Assembly: GCA_958295945.1 (NCBI GenBank)
Contig: OY282386.1
Location: 4,396,204-4,460,203 of the forward strand
Length of the DNA stretch: 64,000 bases
Origin: Candidatus Poribacteria bacterium
GTDB lineage: Bacteria; Poribacteria; WGA-4E; WGA-3G
Direction of reading: 5' to 3'
In this document: in pieces, positions 1 to 8,378 of the stretch
Numbering within the stretch: the stretch's first letter is position 1
How the letters are laid out: the number at the start of each line of letters is the position of its first letter
Position numbers and translations under genes: made by a program
The notes under the pieces: model-generated
Database searches by the model: none
What the model saw: the letters and a program-made list of their open reading frames with translations, nothing else
Told to the model about the DNA's origin: nothing

Positions 1-443
1 TGAAAAAATCTGTGAAATTGAGTTGTGTTGTTCTTCTCACAGGCATCCTGCTTTGTGGATGCGACTGGTTTCGTGAATCAAAGCAGGTGGCACAAGAAGA
101 ACTTGGACCTAAAGAACTATTACGAAAATATGAATGGTTCAAAAACGCATCAAGTCAACTTGATAAGAAACAGGCGGACATAAAAGTATACCAAAAACGT
201 ATTGCCACAATGTCGAAAGATTATGTGGATTTGCCACGTAACAAATGGCCTCGTGAAGATAGAGAGCAATACAATCTATGGCAGTCAGAAGTGGCAGGCA
301 TTAAGGCAAGTTACAATACACTTGCTGCAGAATACAACTCTCAAATGTCTAAAATTAACTGGCGATTTACAAATGTAGGTGAGTTACCCAAAGGCGCGGA
401 AACTCCTTTACCTCGTGAATTCAAACCCTATCAGGAGGAATAA
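1..443 (+). CDS. Small lipoprotein, cut by window edge at its first base
   Basis: The frame is open from the first base. A GTG at 12 could start it, but the window begins TGAAAAAATCTGTG, so the natural start is probably an ATG whose A lies one base outside the window; the protein would begin MKKSVKLSC. A short hydrophobic segment is followed by the lipobox LLCGC, so it should be a lipid-anchored envelope protein with mature N-terminal Cys. The mature part (about 125 residues) is charged, rich in Lys, Glu and Gln, and looks helical. I do not recognise a family. It ends 7 bases before the next lipoprotein start, so the two are probably co-transcribed. Function unknown. Confidence 0.7.
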   Translation, partial: KKSVKLSCVVLLTGILLCGCDWFRESKQVAQEELGPKELLRKYEWFKNASSQLDKKQADIKVYQKRIATMSKDYVDLPRNKWPREDREQYNLWQSEVAGIKASYNTLAAEYNSQMSKINWRFTNVGELPKGAETPLPREFKPYQEE

Positions 444-450
444 TATATCA

Positions 451-1011
451 ATGAAATGCACTTTGCTTTTTCTATTAGCCTTAATGTGTACATTGTTTAT
501 ATTCAACGGTTGTACTGAACCACATGAGCCTGTCTCAAGTTCTGGTGTTAAACCTACTCAGGTTGAAGTGCCTGTAAATGCTGAAGGAATCACAGTTGAA
601 CAACAGAACGTCCGTGATAGACTACTCATGGATAACCAAGTTGGCAGTATTAAACATCTTTATGTTATTTCTGCCTATAGTGGACAGACGATTATTTACT
701 CCACAGTACGTGGGAAGGTGACGAGTAGTGGGAAGCGATTGTCGGCAACATCTGTGGTTGTCGGTGATCATGAAGATAACAAAGGACACGGTTTTGCTGT
801 TAAACAAGGTAGTAATCAATTGGTCACAGATGAAGTTGTTCAAGACGATGGGACATACGGATCATCTATCCCATATCTATATTGGTGGGATACGAAAGGT
901 GTTTATCATCAGCACTATGTATCGGGTGGACAAATCATACATGTCTCAAATGAACCCGTGAGTGTAAAAGGTGTGGTAATAAATATGGCGATAGAGGAAA
1001 CGACTGAGTGA
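451..1011 (+). CDS. Small lipoprotein, hypothetical
   Basis: The frame extends upstream to 379, but the ATG at 451 is chosen because AGGAGGAA lies at 433-440 and the protein then begins directly with a signal sequence ending in the lipobox FNGC. The 186-residue product is predicted to be lipid-anchored outside the inner membrane. The mature region has a patch near residues 60-140 with alternating hydrophobic residues, suggesting a beta-rich domain (GQTIIYSTVRGKV). No catalytic motif or named family is evident. It follows the previous lipoprotein by 7 bases and likely shares its transcript. Function unknown. Confidence 0.75.
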   Translation: MKCTLLFLLALMCTLFIFNGCTEPHEPVSSSGVKPTQVEVPVNAEGITVEQQNVRDRLLMDNQVGSIKHLYVISAYSGQTIIYSTVRGKVTSSGKRLSATSVVVGDHEDNKGHGFAVKQGSNQLVTDEVVQDDGTYGSSIPYLYWWDTKGVYHQHYVSGGQIIHVSNEPVSVKGVVINMAIEETTE

Positions 1012-1057
1012 TGTATTCTATTTTGAAAATTGTTAGTGCATAATAAACCTAACGATT

Positions 1058-2182
1058 TTATCTTTCTTCTATCGCTTCAACGTTTGCTCTGGGAAGTGTG
1101 ACCTTTTCACCACCATCAAATTCCACCTGCAATACGCGCACCTCTGCTTCCGTTTCTAACTGCTGAAGTTCAACGGGTAATTCAGATATGTGTCCCAATT
1201 TACCGAAATGTGGTTCACGAATAACACGCACTGGACTGCCAATATCCAACATCCCCACCTGTGTTTCACTGTCTGTGTCTACGTCTTCAGAGACCAAAGG
1301 TATGAGTATTTCAGGACGGACAACACCTGCACGAATCTGTGTAGCACCGTTGATAGAAGTTTTCATACCCTCTCTCTTCTTCAGTAGACTAAAAGTGCGT
1401 TCTGCCATAGATATGCTTCCAAATCCTTCAGTAATGACCAAGGTAATCCCAAGTTGTTCTGAACCTGTAATTGCAACACCCAGTTCATAACCGAGGAGTT
1501 GTCGTAAATCCGCGTCATCAATACCACCTGCAATAATACCGTTCACACCAATCTCAATAGCTGCTTGAATAGCATCTGTTGTAACAAGTGAACCACCCAC
1601 AAGTATTTTTTCTTTATGTTCAGGCATAATCTGTTCAGGTGTAAGTTCATCATTCGGTTGATCAGTAACAATTGCTAATGTGCCAATAGTCTCTCCACCA
1701 ACTCCGAATATCCCTTGAATGTAAGTACCAAAAGTTTCAACGACGACACCTTCATTTGGTACTGTCTCAATTACAGATCCATCAGTATATGCTTTAATTT
1801 CAACAGGAATAGGTGGTTCACGAAGGATTACCTGTCCGGTGACATCGGATACGGATTCTATAGTGCCATCAATTGGTGAACGCACTTGGGATTTGAAAAG
1901 TCCGAATAGCCCTTTCGTTGACGCAAAGATCTCATCTTTGGATACGTCATTACCCACAGGTATGAGTAAATTTTCTTCAATCTCATCAGGGGGAACGCTC
2001 AATAAATTGGCAAGATTTAATAACTGAACATTGCCCGGTAATTCTGACTTTGCAACGACATCTTCAGCCTTAACCTTCATACCAGATTCTACTGTAACTT
2101 CCCCTTCAAGTGGTAGTCTGCGTATTTTCTGTATTTTCATCCCTTCAGTGACTTTTAGTCCTGGGGTATATGCCTGTGCCAT
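1058..2182 (-). CDS. Barrel-sandwich plus KOW-like domain protein, function unknown
   Basis: A 374-residue soluble protein with no signal peptide. ATG at 2182 is preceded by TGAGGT. The first 170 residues hold repeated short beta segments of the kind seen in barrel-sandwich (RnfC- or biotinyl-like) folds, for example VESGMKVKAEDVVAK and VRSPIDGTIESVSDVTG. The middle (about 190-265) is Gly-rich and alternates strand and helix (GVNGIIAGGIDDADLRQLLG). The C-terminal 70 residues resemble a KOW/SH3-like barrel (GSPVRVIREPHFGKLGHI). I recognise no enzyme. It lies 229 bases downstream of the dehydrogenase on the same strand, too far to be sure of co-transcription. A role as a scaffold or nucleic-acid-binding protein is only inference from the KOW-like end. 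Confidence 0.7.
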   Translation of the reverse strand: MAQAYTPGLKVTEGMKIQKIRRLPLEGEVTVESGMKVKAEDVVAKSELPGNVQLLNLANLLSVPPDEIEENLLIPVGNDVSKDEIFASTKGLFGLFKSQVRSPIDGTIESVSDVTGQVILREPPIPVEIKAYTDGSVIETVPNEGVVVETFGTYIQGIFGVGGETIGTLAIVTDQPNDELTPEQIMPEHKEKILVGGSLVTTDAIQAAIEIGVNGIIAGGIDDADLRQLLGYELGVAITGSEQLGITLVITEGFGSISMAERTFSLLKKREGMKTSINGATQIRAGVVRPEILIPLVSEDVDTDSETQVGMLDIGSPVRVIREPHFGKLGHISELPVELQQLETEAEVRVLQVEFDGGEKVTLPRANVEAIEER

Positions 2183-2411
2183 TTATAACCTCAATTTTCA
2201 TTTATATCTATATTTTATGTGTTTATTTTTGTGTATATTATTGGTATTGATTGTGTGAGATGATTTGCATATAGGAATAAATATCCAGTATTTACGGAGA
2301 GAAAACTAATTTGTAGGTGAATATGTTGAATTGAGAACTCAAGTTGAAAGATTATTTCATTAGAATCTTATTTAAACATTGCAAGTGAAATATCAACAAC
2401 GATTAATATGA
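2183..2411. other. AT-rich spacer
   Basis: A 229-base gap between two minus-strand genes. It is AT-rich with no open frame of note, no clear terminator hairpin and no recognisable RNA. Confidence 0.5.
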
Positions 2412-3443
2412 TTATTTATATTTTGCTAATTTCTTTTCAAATAACGAGTTATCTAATACATCTCTATTTACTATATAGTTTGGTAATTTGCCCGAGGCGA
2501 CAGCAATAATACTCTCACACGCGCTTTTCCCATTACCTTCAAAACATTCATCTGTCCAACAGATACTATGTGGTGTAAGTATAACATTGTCTAAACTCAA
2601 CAATGGATCATCATCGTCAATAGGTTCATTTTCAAACACATCAAGTCCTGCCCCTTGAATACGACCATTTTGTAGTGCATCAGTGAGTGCTTCTTGGTTA
2701 ACAATCGGTCCGCGTGCTGTGTTGATTAAATAGGCAGTAGGTTTCATCATGCCAATATATTTTGCATCAACAAGTCCCAGAGTGTGTTCGTTTAATGGAC
2801 AGCAGACACAGACGAAATCTGCTGTTTTCATCAAAGTTTCCAAATCAACGATTTCAGCATCAACTTCAGCTGCATCTGCTGCTGAGATAAACGGATCGTA
2901 GGTAATATGGTTCATTCCAAAGGGTTTTGCCAGTTCAAATGTCTCTTTCCCAATATTCCCCATACCAATCAAACCCAAAGTTCTTCCAACTAAACCCATC
3001 CCCATATAGTCTTTGGTATCTTCCCATCTTCCTGAGCGTATGAGTTGATCTTTTATCCGTAGTTGATGACTCAAGGAGAGAACAAAGGTCAATATGGAGG
3101 TTGCAACAGGTCTGCGGACACCATCTGGTGCAATTGTTAATATGACACCGCTATCAGTGCAAGCCTGTACATCAACCTTATCATATCCAACGCCAAATCT
3201 TGCGATGATTGTTAATCTGTCATTGCCGCTAAAGGTGTTTTTTGTAATACGAGATCCCAACACCAATAAGGCATCATAATTAGTCACTTGTTTTGCGTTT
3301 AAATCGGGAGAGTTATGGTCTATATATTCCCATTCCAATCCCGATTTAGCAAACAGTGGTCCTGCAATATCATCTAAATCTGAACTTCCATCAGGTTTTA
3401 AGAAGTCACGCGTTACACCCACACGAAATTTGTCTTCAAACAT
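2412..3443 (-). CDS. D-isomer specific 2-hydroxyacid dehydrogenase
   Basis: A 343-residue NAD(P)-dependent oxidoreductase of the phosphoglycerate/glyoxylate dehydrogenase family, cytosolic. The Rossmann motif GLIGMGNIG sits at residues 157-165. The catalytic triad is complete: Arg244 in NTARGPIVN, Glu273 in ENEP and His292 in LTPHS. The length is normal for the short form; there is no ACT or other regulatory domain, so it is unlikely to be a classical SerA. ATG at 3443 is preferred to the TTG one codon upstream because GAGGAA (3451-3456) is well spaced. It starts 41 bases after the dockerin-bearing binding protein and probably belongs to the same operon, hinting at use of an imported hydroxy- or keto-acid. 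The substrate cannot be told from sequence. Confidence 0.9.
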   Translation of the reverse strand: MFEDKFRVGVTRDFLKPDGSSDLDDIAGPLFAKSGLEWEYIDHNSPDLNAKQVTNYDALLVLGSRITKNTFSGNDRLTIIARFGVGYDKVDVQACTDSGVILTIAPDGVRRPVATSILTFVLSLSHQLRIKDQLIRSGRWEDTKDYMGMGLVGRTLGLIGMGNIGKETFELAKPFGMNHITYDPFISAADAAEVDAEIVDLETLMKTADFVCVCCPLNEHTLGLVDAKYIGMMKPTAYLINTARGPIVNQEALTDALQNGRIQGAGLDVFENEPIDDDDPLLSLDNVILTPHSICWTDECFEGNGKSACESIIAVASGKLPNYIVNRDVLDNSLFEKKLAKYK

Positions 3444-3484
3444 CAATATTCCTCAACTTATCAGTCAATTGAAATGGGAATCTT

Positions 3485-5197
3485 TTATTCCATGCTGAGC
3501 ATCGCACTACGTAGATATTTCCAACCTGAAGGAGCAAGTTTAAGATTCTGAACCTGTTTGTTGATCGCCAAAAGTCTTTGTGCATGTGCTAATGGCACCC
3601 AAGGAACATCTCTATGGAAAATGGCTTGTGCTTCTTTATAGAGTTCAATCCGTTCATTGCGGTCAGTACTTGTGCGTGCTCTGTCTAAGACATCTTGCAT
3701 CTCATCGCTACGGTAGAAAGCAATATTTAGTGCTGGTTTCTCAGCAGTATTTTTACTCAAAAGATAATAGAGAAAGTTGTCTGGATCCGCAGAAGCACTC
3801 CAACCAAGCATCGCCATATCGTGTTCGCCTCGTTCGGTTTTTGCAATGTAGGTTCGCCAGTCATGCGTAACAATAGTTGCTTCAATACCGATGTCCCTTA
3901 GTTGCGTCTGAAGTATCTCAGCAAGTGCTTGACCATTTGGTATATACGGTCTTGGAATAGGAAGAGCCCACAATGTTGTCTCAAAACCGTCTGGATATCC
4001 AGCTTCAGCAAGGAGTTGTTTGGCATATTCCGGGTCATAAGGATATGCTTCTATGCTATCATCATAACTCCAAAGCGTTGGTGGAATAGGATTTTTCGCA
4101 GGTATTCCAGTGCCTTGATACAATTCTTCAATAATATCTGCTTTGTTGAATGCGTGATTAATTGCGAGTCGTACTTTGAGATTATCAAAAGGCGGTTTTT
4201 CCATATTCATCGCTAAATATCCAACATTTAGACTTGGCTGCATCAAGAGATCAAGCATGGGATCGCTCCGAATCTCTGATAGGACATCTGAATTTGGGAA
4301 TTCCAGGACATGTAGGTTACCCGCTTGAAGTTCCATATATCTTTCAGTATTGTCAGGGATAGATTGAAAAACAAGTTTGTCTATTGCTGGTTTCCCTGCC
4401 CAATGTGTATCTGAAGCCTGAAGTACAATTTGATCGTTTCTATCCCATTGAACAAACTTGAAAGGGCCAGTGCCTACTGGGTTATTCTCAAAATCTTGAC
4501 CATAATGCATGACAGCAGCCTGACTTACGATAGAATTTTGGGTTGAAGCAATTGAGGCAAGAAATGGTGCATAAGGAGAAAATAGTTGAATTTCTAATGT
4601 GAATTCATCTATTGCTATGATATGACTTATTATCTCAGTGAAAACACTATCCGAATGTACATTCGGACGGTTCAGAGAATAAGCTGCTACATTGGCATTA
4701 AACGGTGATCCATCGTGAAATGTAACGCCTTGTCTTAGGTAGAATGTCCATGTTAGACCGTCAGCAGAATTATCCCACATTTCCGCCAAAGCGGGTTCAA
4801 TGTCGGTTGTATCCTCTTTGTATTGAACAAGAGTGTCAAAAATCATATCACAGACTTTCGCGGATTCTCCATCAAGAACAAGTGATGGATCAAGTGTAAT
4901 AGAATCCCCTCCACGACCAAATATCAATGTTTTGTCTGCAGCTAAATCACCAAATAGACTTGCAACTTTAACAAGGTCTAAGATGTTAACCACGCCATCA
5001 CTATTGACATCGGGATTTGGGTCCTGAGTTGCATCAATCGCTTTCCCAAAATTTGATGCTACAATCTGTAAATCAAGTATATTCACAACACCGTCATTGT
5101 TGAGATCGACAGATGTTGCAGTATCTTGTGCAATAATTCCAAATACAGTAATGAATGAAACAATCAATGTAACGAAAATTATTTGTGCAGTTCTCAT
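3485..5197 (-). CDS. ABC transporter substrate-binding protein (family 5) with N-terminal dockerin pair
   Basis: A 570-residue secreted protein. A signal peptide (about residues 1-24) is followed by two dockerin-type calcium-binding repeats, DLNNDGVVNILDL and DVNSDGVVNILDL (about residues 30-85), then a peptide/nickel/oligopeptide-type binding protein (SBP_bac_5) from about 93 to the end, with family signatures such as LTWTFYLRQGVTFHDG and NNPVGTGPFKF. ATG at 5197 is chosen over the TTG at 5209 because AGAGGT (5201-5206) precedes it; it then starts one base after the stop of its paralogue, indicating translational coupling. Dockerins normally bind cohesins; no cohesin is evident here. No permease or ATPase genes lie nearby. 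The fusion order (dockerin first) is unusual for binding proteins. Confidence 0.9.
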   Translation of the reverse strand: MRTAQIIFVTLIVSFITVFGIIAQDTATSVDLNNDGVVNILDLQIVASNFGKAIDATQDPNPDVNSDGVVNILDLVKVASLFGDLAADKTLIFGRGGDSITLDPSLVLDGESAKVCDMIFDTLVQYKEDTTDIEPALAEMWDNSADGLTWTFYLRQGVTFHDGSPFNANVAAYSLNRPNVHSDSVFTEIISHIIAIDEFTLEIQLFSPYAPFLASIASTQNSIVSQAAVMHYGQDFENNPVGTGPFKFVQWDRNDQIVLQASDTHWAGKPAIDKLVFQSIPDNTERYMELQAGNLHVLEFPNSDVLSEIRSDPMLDLLMQPSLNVGYLAMNMEKPPFDNLKVRLAINHAFNKADIIEELYQGTGIPAKNPIPPTLWSYDDSIEAYPYDPEYAKQLLAEAGYPDGFETTLWALPIPRPYIPNGQALAEILQTQLRDIGIEATIVTHDWRTYIAKTERGEHDMAMLGWSASADPDNFLYYLLSKNTAEKPALNIAFYRSDEMQDVLDRARTSTDRNERIELYKEAQAIFHRDVPWVPLAHAQRLLAINKQVQNLKLAPSGWKYLRSAMLSME

Positions 5198-5198
5198 A

Positions 5199-6875
5199 TT
5201 ACCTCTCAATCGTTATGTTCCGTAAGTATTTCCAGTTCAACGGGTGAAGTTTAAGATTCTTCACCTTTTTGTTAACTACTAAAACTTGTTTTGCATGTGC
5301 TAATGGCACCCATGGTACATCTTTGTGAAAAAGATGTTGTGCTTCTTGATAGAGTGCTACTCGTTCATCTCTATTAGTAATAGATCTTGCCATTTCTAAA
5401 ATCTCCTGCATCTCATCACTTTTGTAGAAAGCGATATTACCTGCAGGTTTCTCTGCCGAAGCTTTACTTAATAAAAAGTAGAAGAAGTTATCAGGATCTC
5501 CAAGGTCAGCACTCCATCCTAACATTGCCATATCGTGCTCCCCATTCTTTGTCTTTTCAAGATATGTACCCCAATCGTAAGTAACAATTTTTGCTTTGAT
5601 TCCAATATCATCAAGTTGTGATTGGATAACTTCAGCAAGTGCGCGTCCATCAGGGATATATGGACGTGGTACCGGTAGTGCCCACAGTGTGGTTTCAAAT
5701 CCGTTTTCATAACCTGCTTCGGCGAGCAATTGTTTAGACAATTCAGGATTAAATTCAAAGTCATCAATTGAATCATCGTAGCTCCAAAGCGTTGGCGGTA
5801 TTGGATTCTTCGCAGGTACACCAAGTCCTTGGTATAAATGCTTAATAATTGCTTTCTTGTTAATTGCATGGTTTATAGCAAGGCGCACCTTATTGTTATC
5901 TAACGGTGGTTTTTCCATATTTAAAGCCAAATAACCGATATTCGTTCCTGGTTGCGATAACAATTCAATGGAATCATCATTCTGAATTTGTTGTAAATCG
6001 TCAGGATTTGGAAATTCCATGATATGCAAACTGCCTTGCTGAAGTTCTATCAAGCGAACAGCATTATCAGGAATGGACCGAAATATGACTCTATCTAAAT
6101 TAGGTCGTCCACCCCAATAGTTTACATTTGCCTCAAGAACAATCTTGTCTTTTCTATCCCAACGTTCAAATACAAAAGGACCTGTTCCAACAGGATTGTT
6201 TGAAAACTTATCACCAAATTTTTTCACTGCAGTTGGACTTACAATAGCAAAAGGGGTGATTGCAATAGTATAAATGAATGGTGCATAAGCCTCTTTTAGT
6301 TTGATTTGGACAGTGTACGCGTCAATTGCCGTTATCTTTTCAACGATGTCTCCCAATCCAGTGTCTTCCCAATAGACGTAAGATCCACCAACATCATGGA
6401 AGGGATGAGTCTTGTCGTGCTGTCGATTTAAAGAAAATAGTACAGCGTCCGCATTGAATGGTGTTCCATCGTGAAAGTTAACACCTTTTCGTAAGTTAAA
6501 TGTCCATGTCAAACCATCATCAGAACTTTCCCAACTTTCAGCAAGTCCCGGTTCAAGTTCTGTCCTTTCCTCAAGTTCTGTGCTTTCTACCTTGTATTGT
6601 ACGAGTGTATCATAAATATTATCGCACACTTTAAAGGATTCACCATCTACTTCAAACGCTGGATCTAATCCAACAGAATCACCACCACGACCAAATATCA
6701 ATGTACCGCCTATTGAATGTGAATCTGCATCAACATGTATCGGTAGAAATACAAAAGGCAATGTTCCCATAGTGAACAGCAACACTACCAAAATAAAACG
6801 TGAAATTGGAGGATATTTATTCAAGGAATATCCTATTATCTTATCAACGAAAAGTACTTTAAATTTCTCAAACAT
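5199..6875 (-). CDS. ABC transporter substrate-binding protein (family 5)
   Basis: A 558-residue paralogue of the next gene in the operon, without the dockerin pair. An N-terminal basic segment and a hydrophobic helix (about residues 27-47) act as a late signal peptide or membrane anchor. The binding domain starts near residue 55 (GTLIFGRGGDSVGLDP) and shows the SBP_bac_5 signatures LTWTFNLRKGVNFHDG and NNPVGTGPFVFERW. It should capture peptides or similar solutes at the outer face of the cytoplasmic membrane. ATG at 6875 is preceded by GGAGAT. A good sigma70-like promoter lies 32 bases upstream of it. Its two paralogues probably arose by tandem duplication, with the dockerin gained or lost afterwards. 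Confidence 0.9.
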   Translation of the reverse strand: MFEKFKVLFVDKIIGYSLNKYPPISRFILVVLLFTMGTLPFVFLPIHVDADSHSIGGTLIFGRGGDSVGLDPAFEVDGESFKVCDNIYDTLVQYKVESTELEERTELEPGLAESWESSDDGLTWTFNLRKGVNFHDGTPFNADAVLFSLNRQHDKTHPFHDVGGSYVYWEDTGLGDIVEKITAIDAYTVQIKLKEAYAPFIYTIAITPFAIVSPTAVKKFGDKFSNNPVGTGPFVFERWDRKDKIVLEANVNYWGGRPNLDRVIFRSIPDNAVRLIELQQGSLHIMEFPNPDDLQQIQNDDSIELLSQPGTNIGYLALNMEKPPLDNNKVRLAINHAINKKAIIKHLYQGLGVPAKNPIPPTLWSYDDSIDDFEFNPELSKQLLAEAGYENGFETTLWALPVPRPYIPDGRALAEVIQSQLDDIGIKAKIVTYDWGTYLEKTKNGEHDMAMLGWSADLGDPDNFFYFLLSKASAEKPAGNIAFYKSDEMQEILEMARSITNRDERVALYQEAQHLFHKDVPWVPLAHAKQVLVVNKKVKNLKLHPLNWKYLRNITIER

Positions 6876-6906
6876 GTATATCTCCAGACATTAATTGATA
6901 TATTTC

Positions 6907-6936
6907 AGTATATAGGAACTATAGTCAAAATGTCAA
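6907..6936 (-). promoter_or_regulatory. Sigma70-type promoter of the binding-protein operon
   Basis: Read on the minus strand: TTGACA (6936-6931), 18-bp spacer, TATACT (6912-6907). It is 32 bases upstream of the ATG at 6875, a sensible distance for this operon. Confidence 0.6.
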
Positions 6937-7115
6937 GTCAAATTGGGTATGTAAAGTTTTTGTCAAAAAATCCCAGTCACCGTTGTAAGAAGTTATGGTT
7001 AAGAGTTCATTACACGATTTGATTGACAGCAGTTGAAGTGTTCATGAACTCTGTGTGTCATTTGACAATGCATTCTCTAGGATTTCCTTCTAATTTTATG
7101 GAATTTACGCTTATC

Positions 7116-7167
7116 AAAACTGTACAGAAATTGTACATTATTTCGTACATCTGTACAGTTTTTTTTA
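7116..7167 (+). terminator. Hairpin with T-run, orphan
   Basis: AAAACTGTACAGA pairs with TCTGTACAGTTTT (7150-7162) and is followed by further Ts. It looks like an intrinsic terminator on the plus strand, but no plus-strand gene lies upstream, so it may be a remnant or a palindromic binding site. Confidence 0.35.
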
Positions 7168-7689
7168 GTGCTTTCAGAGCAGTTTCCATAAGGGTTAGCA
7201 TAGGATTTACAAAAAAATAAAAAAAAATTATTTTGTACATTTTCACTTTTCGTCTTTTGTCGTGTGAAATCGCTTGACTGAGAATGACACTTGTCCCTTA
7301 TTTTACTAATACAGATTAGATTGTTTCTAAATGTTAAAAGTGGTACGATGCATAAGGGTTTGACGTTTATGCGAATGACTTTCATATTGAACATATATGA
7401 ATTCTCGTTTTTGTGAAATGTGTTGCTATGTAATGAAACAATTGCTTGTAGGATAATCATTATCCTTTGATGTTTTGCTTTCATGATTTACTTCTTTATA
7501 AAAATTAAAATTTATGTGACATGTATTATAACCTAATAAATAACGAGAGTCAAGTATTTGTTTACAATTTCTAACATTTCTTTTATTACCTAAGTTGCGA
7601 TCTAAACAATATAACGGTTCGTATAGCCTGTTCAGTGTTCTTTCACGGACCGATCCGCTGAAGCGGGAAGCATGAAACAAAGTGCGTGC

Positions 7690-7717
7690 TATAAACATAT
7701 CGCTCCGCTGGAGCGGA
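7690..7717. repeat. Palindromic repeat, TATAAACATA + CTCCGCTGGAG type
   Basis: CTATAAACATAT is followed by the palindrome CGCTCCGCTGGAGCG. The same composite occurs at 51266-51297 (inverted) and 51385-51413. A degenerate copy of the palindrome is at about 7652-7668. Confidence 0.6.
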
Positions 7718-7731
7718 AGATTGGATATTTT

Positions 7732-7894
7732 AACGTGAGTTTGATAATTAACAGGACGAGCGCAAATTGAACAGAGAACGGGCATATTTACTTAAAAAAT
7801 CGTTATTTTGATGTTTTTAACCCCCTAAATTCCCCTTATCAAGGGGACTTTAAGAGGAATTTTGAAAGTCCTAACTATTTATCAAACTCACGTT
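7732..7894. mobile_element. 163-bp MITE-like element, copy A
   Basis: Perfect 16-bp terminal inverted repeats: AACGTGAGTTTGATAA at 7732-7747 and its reverse complement at 7879-7894. It is flanked by ATTTT on both sides (7727-7731 and 7895-7899), which looks like a target-site duplication. No coding capacity. An element of exactly the same length and ends is at 19643-19805. The right half shares the AACCCCCTAAAT...AAGGGGACTTTAAGAGG stretch with that copy. Confidence 0.8.
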
Positions 7895-8209
7895 ATTTTA
7901 AGTAAAACGAAACTGATTGAATCTCAATAGATAGCAACTCGGGTTATGGTATGTTCCTAATTGGAAATGGTATTATTTGAGGGTGTTCATCATAGGATCG
8001 ATATTTATCTTTTGATGTGCAGTTGAGCGTGACAAACTCTTATCCTAGTCATCCTTGTATCCCAGGGAATGCCTAAGAAGCATGCGCGTGTGGCATGCTC
8101 CATGATTCATACCGTTGATTTGGTCCATTCTGGTTCAGACAATTGTGTCGCCCCGCTGGGGCTTGTTCTTTCTTTTGTATCTGATTTCTATAGACCTTTC
8201 GCACATAAT

Positions 8210-8282
8210 GTGCTGAAGAAATCGGGGTTTTAAACCGCTCCAACACGTGCTGAAGAAATCGCGGTTTTAAACCGCTCCAACA
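8210..8282. repeat. Tandem 37-bp direct repeat
   Basis: Two adjacent copies (8210-8246 and 8247-8282) beginning GTGCTGAAGAAATC and containing the palindrome GGTTTTAAACC; one mismatch in the core (CGGGG versus CGCGG). No spacers, so not a CRISPR. Confidence 0.7.
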
Positions 8283-8311
8283 AATGATAGGTGGCAAATT
8301 GGGTTAAAATA

Positions 8312-8344
8312 ATGCAACAATACATTTCACTGGACGCGTCTAAT
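8312..8344 (+). promoter_or_regulatory. ECF-type promoter motif of sigma-sensor gene 1
   Basis: ATGCAA (8312-8317), 20-bp spacer, GTCTAAT (8338-8344), 34 bases upstream of the ATG at 8379. The same motif with 19-bp spacing precedes the other four paralogues. CGTC-type -10 elements are typical of ECF sigma factors, so autoregulation is a reasonable inference. Confidence 0.5.
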
Positions 8345-8378
8345 TAAACAAGGGAAGTAATTACTGCGAGGAAATTCA

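Larger units (their letters stand above)
6937..8378. other. Repeat-rich non-coding region
   Basis: No open frame here has a plausible ribosome-binding site, composition or family. It contains a hairpin followed by a T-run (7116-7167), palindromes built on CTCCGCTGGAG near 7701-7717, a 163-bp terminal-inverted-repeat element (7732-7894), and a 37-bp direct repeat (8210-8282). Its right end holds the promoter of the first sigma-sensor gene. Confidence 0.6.

Noticed and set aside
7077-7484. 135-residue minus-strand open frame in the spacer
   Set aside because: AT-rich composition, crosses a hairpin, no start signals.
7426-7785. 119-residue minus-strand open frame
   Set aside because: It runs through repeats and palindromes, has no ribosome-binding site and an unnatural composition.
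8210-8282. Two-copy 37-bp direct repeat as a CRISPR
   Set aside because: The copies are adjacent with no spacers and there are no cas genes in the window.
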